From Lethocerus indicus (Eukaryota; Arthropoda; Insecta; Hemiptera; Belostomatidae), in contig JACDQD010000005.1 in assembly GCA_019843655.1 (NCBI GenBank), positions 12,055,575 to 12,119,574 of the forward strand: a stretch of 64,000 bases of DNA, given 5' to 3'. Shown in pieces: positions 24,891 through 38,060 of the stretch (within the stretch, counting starts at the first letter, position 1; every line of letters begins with the position of its first letter). The notes beneath the pieces were generated by a model, which saw only the letters and a list, made by a program, of their open reading frames with translations, had not been told where the DNA came from and did not search any database. Made by a program: the position numbers and the translations under genes.

Positions 24891-27800
24891 ATATATTATA
24901 ATTTAGACAACTAAACAACGAAAAGTTGCAGACTAATCAGAATTGGGGCAGAATAATTTTGTACTTTTAATAATTTTAGGCGTTTCACAATTTATTGCCT
25001 ACTATTTGGTGGTTTGGTGAAACCAGTCTGAACTCTCGTAGAAGGCAAGTAGGGTTCGTTGAATAACGCGATGCTTTGTAGGCTTAGTAAGTTCCCCGGG
25101 TATGCAAGCCGGTACGGAGCGGGCGGCCCTGTTCTTGTTCCATGATTAATTCGTCGTGTAGTGCGCCCGGACGTGATTTTCAACCTGAGCAGAACACAAC
25201 GGGAACAAAGGCATAGACAAAGATGACGCAACCTACAATGTGGTCTCTATCAATTCGAGGGTATTGTTTTAACGGCCTATTGGTCGGACCGCCAAACTCG
25301 TTTACATTCTGACGCGGGTAACGGCGGGAGGGGGCCCCTCGTGCTGTTTCTAGGAACGTCTCTACTTCTTCATTATACTTCTAATAATACTTTGGCGATA
25401 ATGACATTTTTCAGGTGTATTTAGGACTTGGAACAACAGTAACAGGACAGTACAAAGCACCGCAAACATTATTACAAACTTTAATTTTACCAATAATTAA
25501 TTTTATCAATTTTGTTATCATCACCACATTCTGTCTCCACTAAAATTATTGCTTCAGTTTGGGCTATTCTTATTGTTGATCTTCTGCCATAATTAGTGGT
25601 TACCGAATGTTTTCAAATTCGATCCGTCGACATTTCTCAATTTTAATCTACACATAAACTATACTGCGTGTATACAAGAAACGCGAGACCGCAGTATAAC
25701 AAGTATCAAGCATCGCCCCCGTACATTGGCCATTTAATTTGTCCCAGACAAATCTTGTATTTAATTTCTGGTCTGTACAGAAACTCCAAGGGAATTGGAT
25801 ACATTATCAAGACTTATTAGGAAGACAATATTAAACAAATTAATTTATTTTATCAAACATATATTATTTCACTGATTGCTTGTTGAAATTTAATGGCTAA
25901 ATGTTAGTATCCTTACAAATATAACAATTCCTATGCACATGTATGTGAGGCCTAGATGATATCCGAAAGATTTTTTAAAACCTAATCTGCGACAACATTA
26001 ATTAGTTCAATAAATTTCTTGGCACTTTGAGTTCTCTCACGTTCCTGACGCGTCGATGCGAAAGAATTTGTACGAGATTTTAAAATAAAATAAGGCGTGT
26101 TATTTTTGAAGCGCCTATTCCATGAGAATTACTGAATGCAAAATAAATTATTCAACGTATAATGCGCCCACCGAGTCTTTCCAGGCCGGTTAAACAAACT
26201 ATTCACCTTCGGAAAAAAGTGTGGAAATTTCAATAAAGGAACGCTACAGCACATTCTTTCTCGTTTATTTAAATTACTTTATCTGGCTTCCCCGATCATG
26301 AATTTTACATGAAAAAAAGAACATAATTTTATGGCAATCTCCTTTCGTTGTTTCTCTTAATAGGTAACATTTCTCTCTGAATAGCGGCCAGATAATAAAC
26401 CTCAGGAAACAAGACCTGTACTAATGTGTAAATATAACAAAATTGCAAAGTTGCAATAACAATTCATCTATTTGGTTAGGTTATTTGAGAATATCAACAG
26501 CAATTTTCAATATCTGTTCGATTATAAAATTTACGCTCCTGCCATATTTACACAATTGGATAGACAATGCAGGGGTAGAAAAAAATCATTGATTTAACTG
26601 CACCGCATATTCTCCATCGTTATTCCTCTCGTTCTTCTTCCAACTTCACCTTCTTTCTTATCCATATTCATCCTGTTTACAAGCGTTAACCTTTTCAACT
26701 GATTGAGAATTTATGCCCAATATATTTCTCTAGCCTTTCTTACATAATTTAATACTTTCGAACCTCGGAGTCTAAATTTCTGTTTATATATATGGCATTC
26801 TTCTTTTATTTCAAATTCAACGACTACGGTGTTAAAAGGAACACAACGCGTTGAAATGTTGTTACCAATCCTTCTCTAATTGATTGACGTGGTACAAGGG
26901 TTTCTCAATGGGAGGATGAGTCACGGGCCTGCCGGCCGTGGCCAGGAACTGAGTTGGTGGACGATTTCAATACACCAACAGCTAATTACAATAAACGGGA
27001 GGGACTCGTACTACACGTAGGCCCCTCTGCCTCTGCATCTTCCCTTCCATTGTCTGACTCCCGTCGGAGTCATCCTACCTGCCTACAAGAAGGCAATAAT
27101 AGCGCTCTTCGTAATTAAAACAACCGAAGGGAGACGCGCTACACGCGACTGCGGAGGTTTTTCTAAAGGAAACTTATGCACCGGGGTGAATACGGAATGG
27201 TCATTTATTCCCTTCGTATAAAGTAAGCGACAGGCGCCGGAACACCCGCCATAACCCAGTCGGCGTCCTCCAACCGCTCCTCCCCGTTCATACTAACTAA
27301 TTGAGCAGGAGTGTTTGATATTCAATTTACAGATTATTCTCAGTTTACAATATCGAACAACAACTATGCTATCAGATTTTAATACTATTAATATAAACAA
27401 TGGGCAAGCATCAATATCGCTCCCAATGAAGCGTTATCAACTTAATTCAGTGATTGAAACGAATTACTTATCCAAAGTTGGTCTACGAAGGTTTCCATAA
27501 TGAGCTTGAACAGGTTTGTTGTACTTACCTGGCGTTTATTAATTTGTTTATACTTTGCGGAATTAAACTGTTAATTATAGTATTCATTATGTTAACATCA
27601 AATTGCATTCAGTGAAAGTCCCGACAGGATATTTCATCGGCAACTACTCACTGTCTTATTGACAGCTTAATGGAATGGCCATGAGGAGGTAATGAATAGT
27701 ATAAGTTCCAAACCGTGAAAGACTTTTGAACAAATGCCTAATTTAAATATTTTTAATTTAATATTTTAAGTTAATAATTTAATTTAATAATTTATCCAGT

Positions 27801-28064
27801 CCAACAACCTGTCCATCCCTTTCGATTTCATCACCCTATTTCATTAATAATCCATTAGCTTTGATCTGATGCCGGAAGATGATTGAAATTGTAAGCCCTC
27901 CAAAAAAACTAGTTAGAAGAATGCCTAAATTAAATCCGATTCAGAAGAAGAAACCATCCCGTCCCTCGAGTGTTTAGACTCTACGTGCTCTTAATTAGGT
28001 TTCGGTTGGACGCCGCGATTAAAGTTTCACCGGTTAAAACGAGGCCTGCGATGATCTAACCGAT

Positions 28065-28083
28065 GGGAGGGGGGGGAGGGGGG
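28065..28083 (+). other. G-rich tract, possible G-quadruplex
   Basis: GGG, then G8, then G6, separated by single A residues. The long runs can supply four G3 tracts with short loops. Confidence 0.5.
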
Positions 28084-28760
28084 CTGGCATCCGTCCCACA
28101 ACTAAGTATTTCACAATTCCAGCGCGGACCAAAGCTCGCCGTTTCGCAACAGTCCCATCCCGGAGAACAGACGCCGAGGCCGCGCCGGCTTTAACTCATC
28201 TCACCGGGCTCGCCAAAAAGAGTACCGCAATACGGGGTTGAATGCCGCGCTGGGTATAAGGCGGGCGCCTACCCGCCTCCGTCCTGTCTACACAGTTTTC
28301 GTACAATGCAGTATATCAACCGTGAAACTAAAAATTATTTTTCTATATCAAGTTTGTTTCTTTTAAACCATCCTTATCGCGATTATTCGTTAGCGATACA
28401 CTTCCTCGTTTCCGAGCAAAGCACTCCATTCCTGGTTTGCCTCTTAGACACTCTTGCCATTACTATTATTCCGATAATCATATAGTAATAGAACCATTCA
28501 TTTCTCCCGCCCACTAAGCATATGTTGTTCCGTTTAAATAAAGGCAATACAGCTAAAGAATCCAATTAGTGGCATAAGAAATAATACTGGTTAAAAATAG
28601 AGCGTAATGTATGACAAGACATCCGAAAAGAGAAGAACAAAAATGTTTGACGCTGACAAAGGCCCCCTATATACTACGAGAAAGATCACCGGTCCACAGA
28701 TTAATTAAATGCCGATCGGGATAGTCGAAGGCGGAAATGAGAAATTAATTCGAGACGAGA

Positions 28761-28776
28761 GACGTCATCTAGTGGC
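28761..28776 (-). promoter_or_regulatory. Partial CTCF-like motif
   Basis: On the complement, GCCACTAGATGACGTC shares CCACTAGATG with the fuller site at 28946-28960 but reads GACG where the CTCF core has GGCG. It lies 185 bp from that site in the same orientation. Binding is inferred from motif knowledge only. Confidence 0.35.
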
Positions 28777-28820
28777 CCCCGTCGGATATTAATTAAAGAA
28801 GTTTGGGTTATGGTTGTAGT

Positions 28821-28851
28821 GGGGCCGGGGGTGACGGGGGGAGGAGGGGGG
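28821..28851 (+). other. G-quadruplex motif
   Basis: Four G-runs of 4, 5, 6 and 6 residues separated by CC, TGAC and AGGA. This fits the canonical G3+N1-7 pattern. It sits between the two CTCF-like motifs. Confidence 0.65.
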
Positions 28852-28945
28852 TTACCAGGAGGGCGGATTGAAGGAGCATTGTTGTCTGAGAGATAACTGT
28901 TGTTGGGACGGCCCACGCGAGTGGGAGTCAGCCAGGCGGAGCGTG

Positions 28946-28960
28946 GGCGCCATCTAGTGG
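28946..28960 (-). promoter_or_regulatory. CTCF-like insulator motif
   Basis: On the complement, CCACTAGATGGCGCC closely matches the conserved animal CTCF core (CCASYAGRKGGCRS type) and the Drosophila form AGRKGGCGC. Occupancy cannot be seen from sequence. The presence of a second, partial copy nearby strengthens the case slightly. Confidence 0.55.
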
Positions 28961-28984
28961 TTAACAATCTAATTGTTGAGGCAA

Positions 28985-29004
28985 CACACACACACACACA
29001 CACA
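28985..29004 (+). repeat. (CA)10 microsatellite
   Basis: Ten CA units, uninterrupted, 24 bp after the CTCF-like motif. Confidence 0.9.
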
Positions 29005-31834
29005 AAACGAAGCAGATGAAGCACCAAACAATACTGGACGGACGTGGTGTACGATAGAACGAAGATGTAAGAATGTATATTAGAGCCTGTTCAAGTCATC
29101 CCATTAGTACGCAAACAACAAATAATTGTTAGTCAATTCATTAATATAGATATTGGTTTGTTGCAAAATATTTTTTTCCAGCTCCGATCTGCAACTCCAA
29201 ATTTGAGTTCGTACAATCAGGTCGATCATTACCAAATACATAATTTGATTTTCCTTTTCAACTATATGGTCCTAACCCCTTTAAGTACCAGGGTGTTGTA
29301 TAAAACTATATTCTGTAAAATTTTACTTTCCCTACTAGTGAATTTGGTCAGACAACCATCATTGTAAGCGTACTGCCATTTTCTTGAAACCTGCTCAAAA
29401 TTAAACAAACCATTGGCCGGTTATTTCTAATGCCTGGGTAATCAGTAATTGTATTACAACCTATTTTTGTATAAGGTTAATGTATTTCTTACTTATAATA
29501 ATATATATATATAACTAACTTCGAAGTCGAATAACGAGAGCAGGAATGTAACTGTACCCGAGGCTCGATACCGGCGACGGACTACATGTTAAGCTTCGTG
29601 AGCCCCGGTACGAACACCTTTTCAACGTCTGGGATGGACTTACTTCCCGAGAAGGAGGTTTTGGACGATGAACCGAGGACGGCAAAAAAACTCCCCTCGG
29701 CAGGAAGAGGTGGCGGTTGCCGAGGCGAGAGACGACGACAGATAACAGGGGAAAAGTGGACACGGCGGCCAGCTAAGAAGAAACGCGCCGGGAGGGAATA
29801 GCTGGAAAACGCGTTCATGAATCAATCATAAGGGATGGGACTGGGAAGAGCATGATCCGTACCGCTGTGAGACGACGGGACCCCGCCATTGTGACCCCGT
29901 ATTAGATCACTCGCGTGTGGGTTGGACTAATACAAATTCATATGGACGCAGACGAACACACTCGCGTCCGTTCATGACTCACTTCCTCCACATTTCATTG
30001 TCGCCTCCCGCCACGCCGCCGGCCAAAGGTGGAGGAGGATTCCCACAATTTCCATAGGTCTTTCTGTATACCTGGCACCAGTCATAAAGAGTCGATAGCT
30101 TAATTAAAACAAAAACTTCATTATTCGTAGCCATTCAAATCGACAAAGAAGTGTGTTCAAATCTATAGCCTGCCACGAGAACTTATACCAAAATATCCGT
30201 ATTTCAATTAACACGTATGTTTTAGTATAAGGTTTTTTAAACATTTTTTGAGACATAATTCACATGATATACACCTAAATGACATAGGACCCTAAACGAT
30301 TTTTCCATTCCGAGTGTTCCATCATTTTCATTAATATCATAAACTCACCCTCTGAAATGATCAAATGGTCGTTATTGTATAGGCGGCGTGAAGTCGTCAT
30401 GACGACTCTCGAATTATTAAACAGTCAAGTTGCATTCCGAAATTGATTTTTTTTTTAATATTCGGAATAACACCCTTTCTCCCTGATTCGACAGAATTTC
30501 CAACGGCCACGACCACCCACATCTACCAGGGAGGTGACCTTATCCCAAAATTGAGTATCATCTCCGCATTTACGAGACGAAAATATTCATAAGCCCCAAG
30601 GGAGGAATATGAATATACGGCAGGCAGGAACACTGCTCCTACCAGGATTTATATGCAGTTTTCTTCTGAAAAGTATTAAATGAGTATGAATTATACTTCC
30701 ACAGAGGGGCATATAGGTTCAAATTATGCGCACATATTACGTCCCGTAATAATAATAATTTTAATAAAATGCAACTATGATAATATGAACATTTCATCAC
30801 CTCTCATACAAGTGCCGCAATGGAGCTGTCGAGAATATTTCAGAAGAAAAATGGACATTCCTGTTTGCCTAAAAACGAAAAGCGACTAAATAATTTCGTC
30901 AAAATGACGAATATCTCGGCGAACAGAGGCTTCACTTGAATGCAATAGGACACAATAAGAAGTTCATTTTCACTTCTAGGAGAAAAGAAATGTAGATTAT
31001 CCGACAAGTCGCGAACATCGGAAATACTTTAAGCGAGGAGTCAGAGACTGGATGGAGCAGTGATCATAACACGGGCACTTCAGTCAAGGAAGTCCCCTGT
31101 GACTTCAGAATGCGGCTTTCGTGGTAATGTGTATATTATTGTATATGCTGAATTCTGCATAAAATCAGTCGTTTCCGCTTGAATGATTCAGCTGATCGAA
31201 CTGAGCGATCGATAAGGAAAAGTTGATTCAAAAGGTTAATTATTAATTAAATTATTAAATTACGAATTAAATTATTTTTGAGGACAAGTATTTCATTATG
31301 TAAATACTGACAACACATTTTGACACAATCCATAATGATTCTAAGAGAAGATTGTGCGGACGAATTTGCAGTGCATTTTAACTTTCTACATTAAGAAAAT
31401 AAAGTTATTTTCTTCGATTATGACATTCAACGGCGTGTTTTGGGGAACCTCAGAACAAATTTGAAGAGGAAGTTTTATTTTGTTTAGAGAAAGATGTTTT
31501 ATGGATGACATAGTGGGGAAGTTTACATAGGGTGATGTTTTTCTTTATAGCCCTATGGAAGTAAGAAGGCGGGGGGGGACAAAGGACCAAAAGCTGAATG
31601 GACGAGGACACTGTTAGTCAACCGAGCAGATGCCCCAGTCTTGCCACCCGTAATTAATGAGTGGTCCCCGTCGCATAATTCAGGGCTCATTACCCCATTG
31701 GAGAACAATGCCGCCCACGCGGCCCAGTGTGTTGTCGTATTAACAGAAATATTAATTTACCCGTCGGTCCGGGCCTTCGCTCCTTTTCCACCGTACCGCT
31801 CGCTCTTCATCCTAGCGCTGTCTCACTCTTCCCC

Positions 31835-31851
31835 TCTCTCTCTCTCTCTCC
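31835..31851 (+). repeat. (TC)n tract
   Basis: A pyrimidine dinucleotide run followed by CTCCAG. It underlies artificial frames on both strands. Confidence 0.75.
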
Positions 31852-31921
31852 TCCAGCCGCCATTTACAACCGGCAATAAACAGTTTTTACGGCTAGGGGA
31901 ATATAACCACCGCCAAGGAGG

Positions 31922-31939
31922 AGAAGAAGAAGAAGAAGA
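31922..31939 (+). repeat. (AGA)6 microsatellite
   Basis: Six AGA/GAA units in a purine run that begins GAGGAG. Confidence 0.75.
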
Positions 31940-32560
31940 CACTTTGACAGAACCGTAAATTAAAAAATTATTTTCACCGGGCTTGATTTCCCTCGGGACT
32001 GGATGGGGCCCGCGATTATTGTGGTGTCCGCTGTATTTACGTGGCAGGTCCCAGACCCCGGCCCGTAAATTGATAAGTGAAATCGGGCGCGATCGAACAA
32101 CTTGGAAAGTGACGGCCCGTATACTTTCTGTGTGCAAATCGTTTGTGTAACATCCCGAGATTCGACATCCGAACCGTTAGATGATATAATTAGTTTCGGG
32201 CATTTACGTGTATATACGAGGGTAGTCCGACTCGTATATACCCCCTCGATGTAATTGCACACGTGGGCCTTTCGCCTCCTTTGGTTTGGTCTTCCTGTGC
32301 GATAAAGATCCAAAAAATCATTAATATCGCTTCGAAAGTTGGAAATGATCGGTTGCCTGGTTTTGTCCGCCGAAAAACAGGTTTCGTTTGGGGGTTCACA
32401 GGGCAGTGGCAACGTAGAGAGTTTGGTATTAGATATAAAATATACTATAATCAATTTATATGGACCATGAGAAAACGCTTCTTCGGTAACCCAAAGGCGT
32501 AATTACCGACCACTGCATTACTAATGGAAAGCTACTTACGACGACGAAAGTTAAAACCGG

Positions 32561-32573
32561 TTTAGATGGCGAG
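32561..32573 (+). promoter_or_regulatory. Weak CTCF-like motif
   Basis: TTTAGATGGCGAG carries the TAGATGGCG core but lacks the CCAC part and the final C of the Drosophila form. Tentative. Confidence 0.25.
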
Positions 32574-33972
32574 TTGAGGTAGAAAATTAAACGAGTGATG
32601 ATTTTCTGTATTTAATAAACAATATTTTAAATTATTTTGCATAATAACTGTGTAACACACGCACAGCGAATGGTACACACACGGATCTGTGTCAAATTTC
32701 AAAATTCCAATACAACCAGATGACTCCGTTGAGTTTTCAAGTGACCTATAATCACGCGTTTGCAAATATTAAGTTGATACTTCATTTCTGGATTGCAAGT
32801 AAATTCCTCCATTTAATATTTATAAAAGCTTTTGACGTAAGTGTCGGTGTAGGTAATGGCTTTGTTTATTTTATTTAGCCATATCCATTGGTGGCACGTG
32901 CGTCATGCTCGCTATGAGCTCTTATCTATTTGCGGTCAAGGATCATACGCCTACGCACCTCGGCCAGCTCCTCTAAGCGAGTCCCACGTACGACCGCACT
33001 ACTGAAACACAGACAATGCCTTTTTATTTTCGCATTTTTCATTCCCTTATTCCCGTTTCCTTTTCTTTTCTCTTTTAATTGCGGCATTTCATAAGCTCGT
33101 CTACCGGATTTCTCACAGAACGCGCTACGGGATAAATAGCGATTACGGCTGGGTTCACGCGGTCGGTCGGCGTAGGCGACCTGAATGAAGACTGTGACAG
33201 AATGTAATCGGCAATGAATTCAATTGAATGAATACACAGTGATACATTGGTATGCAAATTGGCCCGAACAATATTGAACGGAGAGTGTGAGAAAACTCGA
33301 GTCTTAAATTTATGACAGAAGAACGGATAATAACACAATTTCCGTCACATTTATTTTTTTCCAATACATACTTTTCCCAGGTGTTGGGGTTATTCCTTCG
33401 CTCGTGAGCCTACGTCCCAGAGACATACTTGCTAACAGATAAAAAAGTGTAAGAGTGAAAAAATGATGGTCTCAGGAAAATTAAAATATATAAAATAAAG
33501 TGAAAAACTCTACAGTTGCTTGAGGGAGTCGAGGTAAGATTATTCGTCAAACTTAAACCGAATTACAGAGGTTATCATACACGAGTAAACAGTTCCTTTA
33601 TAAAACATTATTAATCACAGAACCAATAGGTATACCGATTTTGTATCTTATGTTTCGCGATACCATTATACTCATTGTAGGTGTTGGAAGAAAATTGTTG
33701 GAAGACTCACATAATTGTACTTTCTGTAAAGCCCTCGCCACTCCCGGATGACCCAGCTCGCATTTCAGGAGGCGTTAACTTCAGGCAATAAGGTACGAAC
33801 AGGGCGGATATTGCGATGCCGGTATTCATTTTCTTCAAAGGCTGAGACGTTACTCATTTTTGTTATTTTTTGGCAAAAAAACTAATTGCTAGGGACCGAC
33901 TAATCGATGGACCGAGTCGAAACCTGTACGGGATGCAGAGGAAACTGGGCAATATCTATTGCCGCTCGTCGC

Positions 33973-33987
33973 TTGTAGATGGCGTTA
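33973..33987 (+). promoter_or_regulatory. CTCF-like core motif
   Basis: TTGTAGATGGCGTTA contains the TAGATGGCG core seen at 28946-28960 and 32561-32573. The flanks match the full CTCF motif less well. Confidence 0.3.
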
Positions 33988-34580
33988 TATTGGTTTTCAG
34001 CGCTATTTAAGCGGCCAATTATTATTCCCGGTACTTAACTGTCGCACGGTGTACTGCAAGAACAGTCTAGTTGGAATTTGTCCGCATTTCTGACTGATTG
34101 TAGAACGCTGGAAAAGTGGGTTTGAAAAACATGTAAATCTTTCATTGTTAGATAGTACATTTGTCTGTTTTAAATGCTTCTGTGGCTACAGCAACCGTGC
34201 CAATAATCTCGATATTATACGCCCCTCCCATTATGAAATAGCATTTATAAACGGTCATCTAGAAAAGTGTTTTAATAAAAGTGTATTAATGTACTGTCTA
34301 AATGCATTGCATAGGTTAGGATACTATTATCTTACATGACAGACGGCATTAGACTCTATCATCCAGAAATTTACGGATGATTTATGTTTTATTTACTTTT
34401 TCAGTGAAAACTGTGGCATTGGCTCATACATTTTAGAATGTACCGAAAAGATTTCAAATTTTATTTTCAGTCGTCTTCTTGAAAGTGCGGTCGGACAGGT
34501 ATTAAACAGCGGTGGCGTTTGCACTGTGGCGGCGGTTTCTATTTACACGAGCGTTAAATTCTGCCGCCGTTTAAACAAAG

Positions 34581-34592
34581 CCGGCCGGCCGG
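34581..34592. repeat. 12-bp CCGG palindrome
   Basis: CCGGCCGGCCGG is a perfect palindrome in a short CpG-rich block. Confidence 0.7.
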
Positions 34593-35287
34593 TCCCCCCT
34601 GTACAACAAACACAAGTCTCAGCTCGGAGAGTGGAGACTATTTTTATAAATGGCGCAGCCTACCAGAAGCGCCGCTTCTAATGTCAAGTGTGCATTAGCC
34701 AGCGACGTCTGTGTGCCGAGACCGAAAAGGCGCAAACACTCGGACCCCAATTACCTACCGCATATTCTTAGATGGACGTCACCAAACAATTTCGGCACCT
34801 AATTTTGGTTTTATGCCAACACGGCATTGTGCAAAGTGGGAATGGCCGTCACACTCAGAACAAATGAGTAATACGTTAAATTGTATAGGTTTTAATTACC
34901 AAATAGGTTTTATCAGGTTGAAAACTTGTTTTAAATTAAAAAAATTGAGTATTAACATTTTAACATTCAATCGCCAGGATGATGCAGGAATACTTCGTGA
35001 GCCTTACAAGTCGATATACGTGTTCTATCCCATTCATGTTTATTAAAACAATATATTTATTCTATCTTGAAAGGAATAAACATTGCTGAAAATCACGCAA
35101 TTTCTCGGACAAATTCGCCTACTAAAGTGTGCATGTCCAACTCACAGAAATCATATTACCGTTTTAGTCTCTCTTTTGAAAAACACGTTTTAAGAGGTAG
35201 AAAACGAACAATCTTTCGATTATTATTTAAGTGCAACCGACGTGCCGGTCCGCCGATAACGGGTTTGACCGGAGTTTGAAATTTAAA

Positions 35288-35325
35288 TTTCTTTTTTCCT
35301 CGCTTTTTTCTTTTCTTTTTTTTTT
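35288..35325 (+). repeat. T-rich pyrimidine tract
   Basis: Almost pure T with a few C residues and a single G. The lysine-rich frames on the complement come from this tract. Confidence 0.8.
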
Positions 35326-36425
35326 GAGGGAAGAGGTCGTGACCGTTGGCCGGCGGTGACCTGAAGAAGAGCCGGTTTGGTGTCACTCGGGGCGGCCACT
35401 GTCCGATCCGACCCGGAGTATTGCGCAACCACTCTTGCCCAACTAGATATCGGCCACCACCTGTTTTCTTCTCCCGCCGACATGCAAATATTCACTTATC
35501 TTGGACCTTCTCCCCGGGCTCAAATGCCACTTGATAGCCTACGCAAGGCCGGCTACGGTCTTGATTCCTATTAGGTTTAAACCTGTAATATATTTCAACA
35601 GGCGATTCCCTTAGATTGCATATTATTTGCCTCGGCGAAACGGTCGAAGCACGTTTATGGTCCCGCCGACTATTGCTGAAATAATATATCGATAAATATT
35701 ATAAATTTAAGCACCTATTTCATAATGTCACAACACCCAAGTGGCATTCAGAAAAGGGCGTTGATACCACATATCCACGTAATTTTATTTCAAAGCCTTT
35801 TCCCCTTTTCTCCCCAATTTAAATATTAAATACTTTAGTATATCATAACAGTAATTGCAAATTATAATTATTTTTATATTGAATTTGAATAAATTGATTA
35901 ATTATAAAGTCCTATCTAACCAAAAATTGAAAAAATAAAGCAATTGGAACAAAGTGAAATAAGATCCTTTTAACGGGAGTAATGTTATAGGAAATAGGTA
36001 AAGAAGTTATTTCTCCGGTAGAGAGTACGCGTGTCCTGTTTCTACTCCAGGCAACGCCGGCCTAATGCCAATGGCGTCATAAGAATTTCTTAGAAGTATC
36101 ACTTGCAAGATCGTTCCCAGATTTGTGTAAACAGGGTGGCTGTTGGGGGTTCTGGGAGGAAGGTGGCGAGAACACTGTTCCTGGGTGACCTCGCCTAGTG
36201 CCTAACGGTAGGCCGGCCGGCGGGTCGCTCATATCCGAACAACAGTATCATAGGCACCGGTCAACCGGCACCAGCCGCTTCCTGCTTCGACTTCGACATA
36301 AATTACCGATAATGTAAAACGGCGTTGGTAAGATCGGCGGGTGCCGGGAGCCAGGGACCCTCTAGAGAGCCAGCCGACGGCTTAGAAACACTGAGGGAAG
36401 CGCCGCAGATTTATAACAGGCGATT

Positions 36426-36564
36426 TTCCCTCCCGTCCTCCTCTTCTTCCACTCTCCGGCCTATTACTCTCTCCCTCCTCTCTCTCTCTCTCATCTCTCT
36501 CTCGCTCTCCCTCTGGCCGGCTTTATATTGTCTCTCTCATTCTCTCAGTCTTTCCCCTTCCGCC
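36426..36564 (+). repeat. CT-rich (polypyrimidine) tract
   Basis: About 140 bp dominated by CT and CTC units, with a short GCCGGC interruption near 36515. It underlies a low-complexity serine/leucine-rich frame at 36325-36594. Confidence 0.8.
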
Positions 36565-36999
36565 TTGTCACCACTTACCTCGCCTCCTGAATAAGTCAAT
36601 AACGATTTTTTCCTTATGTCGTTAACATATCTATTCGTATTTTCAGTCCGCGAAAGTGCGAGAATCATAACGAAGTCCAGAATATCCTGCTAAACTTCGG
36701 ATGGAAATAATCTATGCGAGTATTTGTGATTTGTAACTAAAAATGAGTAGAAATTAGATGAAAGAACAACAGTTATACTCATTTTCTGTTTTATTATAAT
36801 TCATCAATATAACATCGCGATAACATTTTTTGTTTTATGTTGAGGTTCGAATCAACTATTATCTGGAGGTGCATCGAATTAAATGTCCAATAACTGGCTT
36901 CTAAGCGTCAGCCGTTAATATAACGAGTGTTGCAATCCCCCGAGCATTCGCATTAGAGCGAGACCGAATGCAAATGTAACGGTATTTACCGGTTATTTG

Positions 37000-38060
37000 G
37001 GACAGGTGTGGGAACGCGAGAAAGAAGATCATTAAATGTGAAGGTCGGATAGAGCACACTCCGGAGGTCTCGGGGGGACCCCCGGCTCGTAGCTCGAGAC
37101 GCCAGCTATAAAATATAATTATGAGTTCCACGACTTTTAAAACGGCAATTTTCATTTATCTAAATCATCCCCCGACAGAAGGCGTCGCTGCTGCCGGGAA
37201 AAAAATGAGCCCCGAGCGTTACGTTCACTCGACGTTTGAAAGCCTCGGACGCCCGCAGTAGACGATTTCAATCCTTCACCTGCGGCCCCAAATCTACCTT
37301 CCCCGGGCAACACATTACGGTATACGTAAATCCTCGGAATAATTTTATCATGCGATTTTCTAGAATCGATTTCGGATTCTCGGTCCGTAAAGTAGGCACT
37401 TCAACGTGTCGAACGCTGGTGAACCGATTTGTCCGGGAGTCACCACAGTGCAGCCAGAAGGCTTCCTCAGTAATCCTACCGACCGTATTCAACTGAGGAC
37501 TGAATCGTTAACGAAATATCTAGTCCTACGTTAGACATTAACAACTAGGCGTGTTGCTGACGTCGGTAATGACATTTGGGCAGGGAAAACGTCATGGCGG
37601 GAAGGATTTCCAGTTAGGTTCTAAACACGGGAGGAAAATGGAGCGTTTAGGTTAAACAGGGCTCGTTTCGTGTCCGGGATTGACATAATAGTGTAAGGGG
37701 GGAGACGGGGAATGTCCGCCTGTAGCTCTCGTCGAGCGGTCGTCCCGTCTGTCGGGTGGGTCGCGGCGGAGCTGTCACCGTCGCCGTCCCATTACGTCTG
37801 CTGGGTAAGGCCCCTTGTCCGAGGCGGACCCCCGGCGCCGAACCCTCAATCACAACGCGCGGTAGCCGCCTCCCCTCGTAAATACATCCGCCCCGGCCGC
37901 TAACCGTTTTCCCGGCTTGAGCGTCGCCGTGGATCGTGGGGCTTAATCAGAGCTCAATAGAGGCCGGCGCCTTCGTGCTCTCCCGGCCAGCACCGATTTT
38001 GTGAAACGGTCTCGTTTGCTTTCACGACGCCCGACGCCGAACGATCACGAACGCTCTAAA
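37000..38060. other. GC/CpG-rich non-coding block
   Basis: One of the longest GC-richer blocks in the window, about 1 kb, with dense CpG between 37700 and 38050. Overlapping short frames on both strands show no domain. Limits are by eye. Confidence 0.4.

Larger units (their letters stand above)
24001..32000. other. Non-coding region with G-quadruplex and CTCF-like motifs
   Basis: No gene is recognised. GC-rich blocks lie at about 24080-24340, 25080-25360, 26890-27300, 27950-28290, 28690-28970, 29530-30060 and from 31560 onward. The 25360-26880 stretch is AT-rich and featureless apart from a pyrimidine-rich run near 26620-26690. The 28.0-29.0 kb interval is the densest in motifs: two G-quadruplex motifs, two CTCF-like motifs and (CA)10. 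Confidence 0.6.

Noticed and set aside
24559..24906. 115-codon frame
   Set aside because: It looked natural in composition at first, but I could not match it to any family, and its end lies in AT-rich direct repeats.
28250..28300. TATAAG at 28255 with a CTACACAG initiator-like sequence
   Set aside because: The spacing to a plausible start (about 35 bp) is off, no downstream element or exon follows, and such matches are common.
31960..32454. Longest open frame, 164 codons, complement
   Set aside because: No domain, signal peptide or repeat is recognisable. It lies in a GC-richer block where stops are rarer, and a single frame of this length is not surprising in 64 kb read in six frames.
36841..36860. 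GGTTCGAATCA, resembling a tRNA B box
   Set aside because: The T-stem does not pair beyond the first G-C, and no A box lies upstream.
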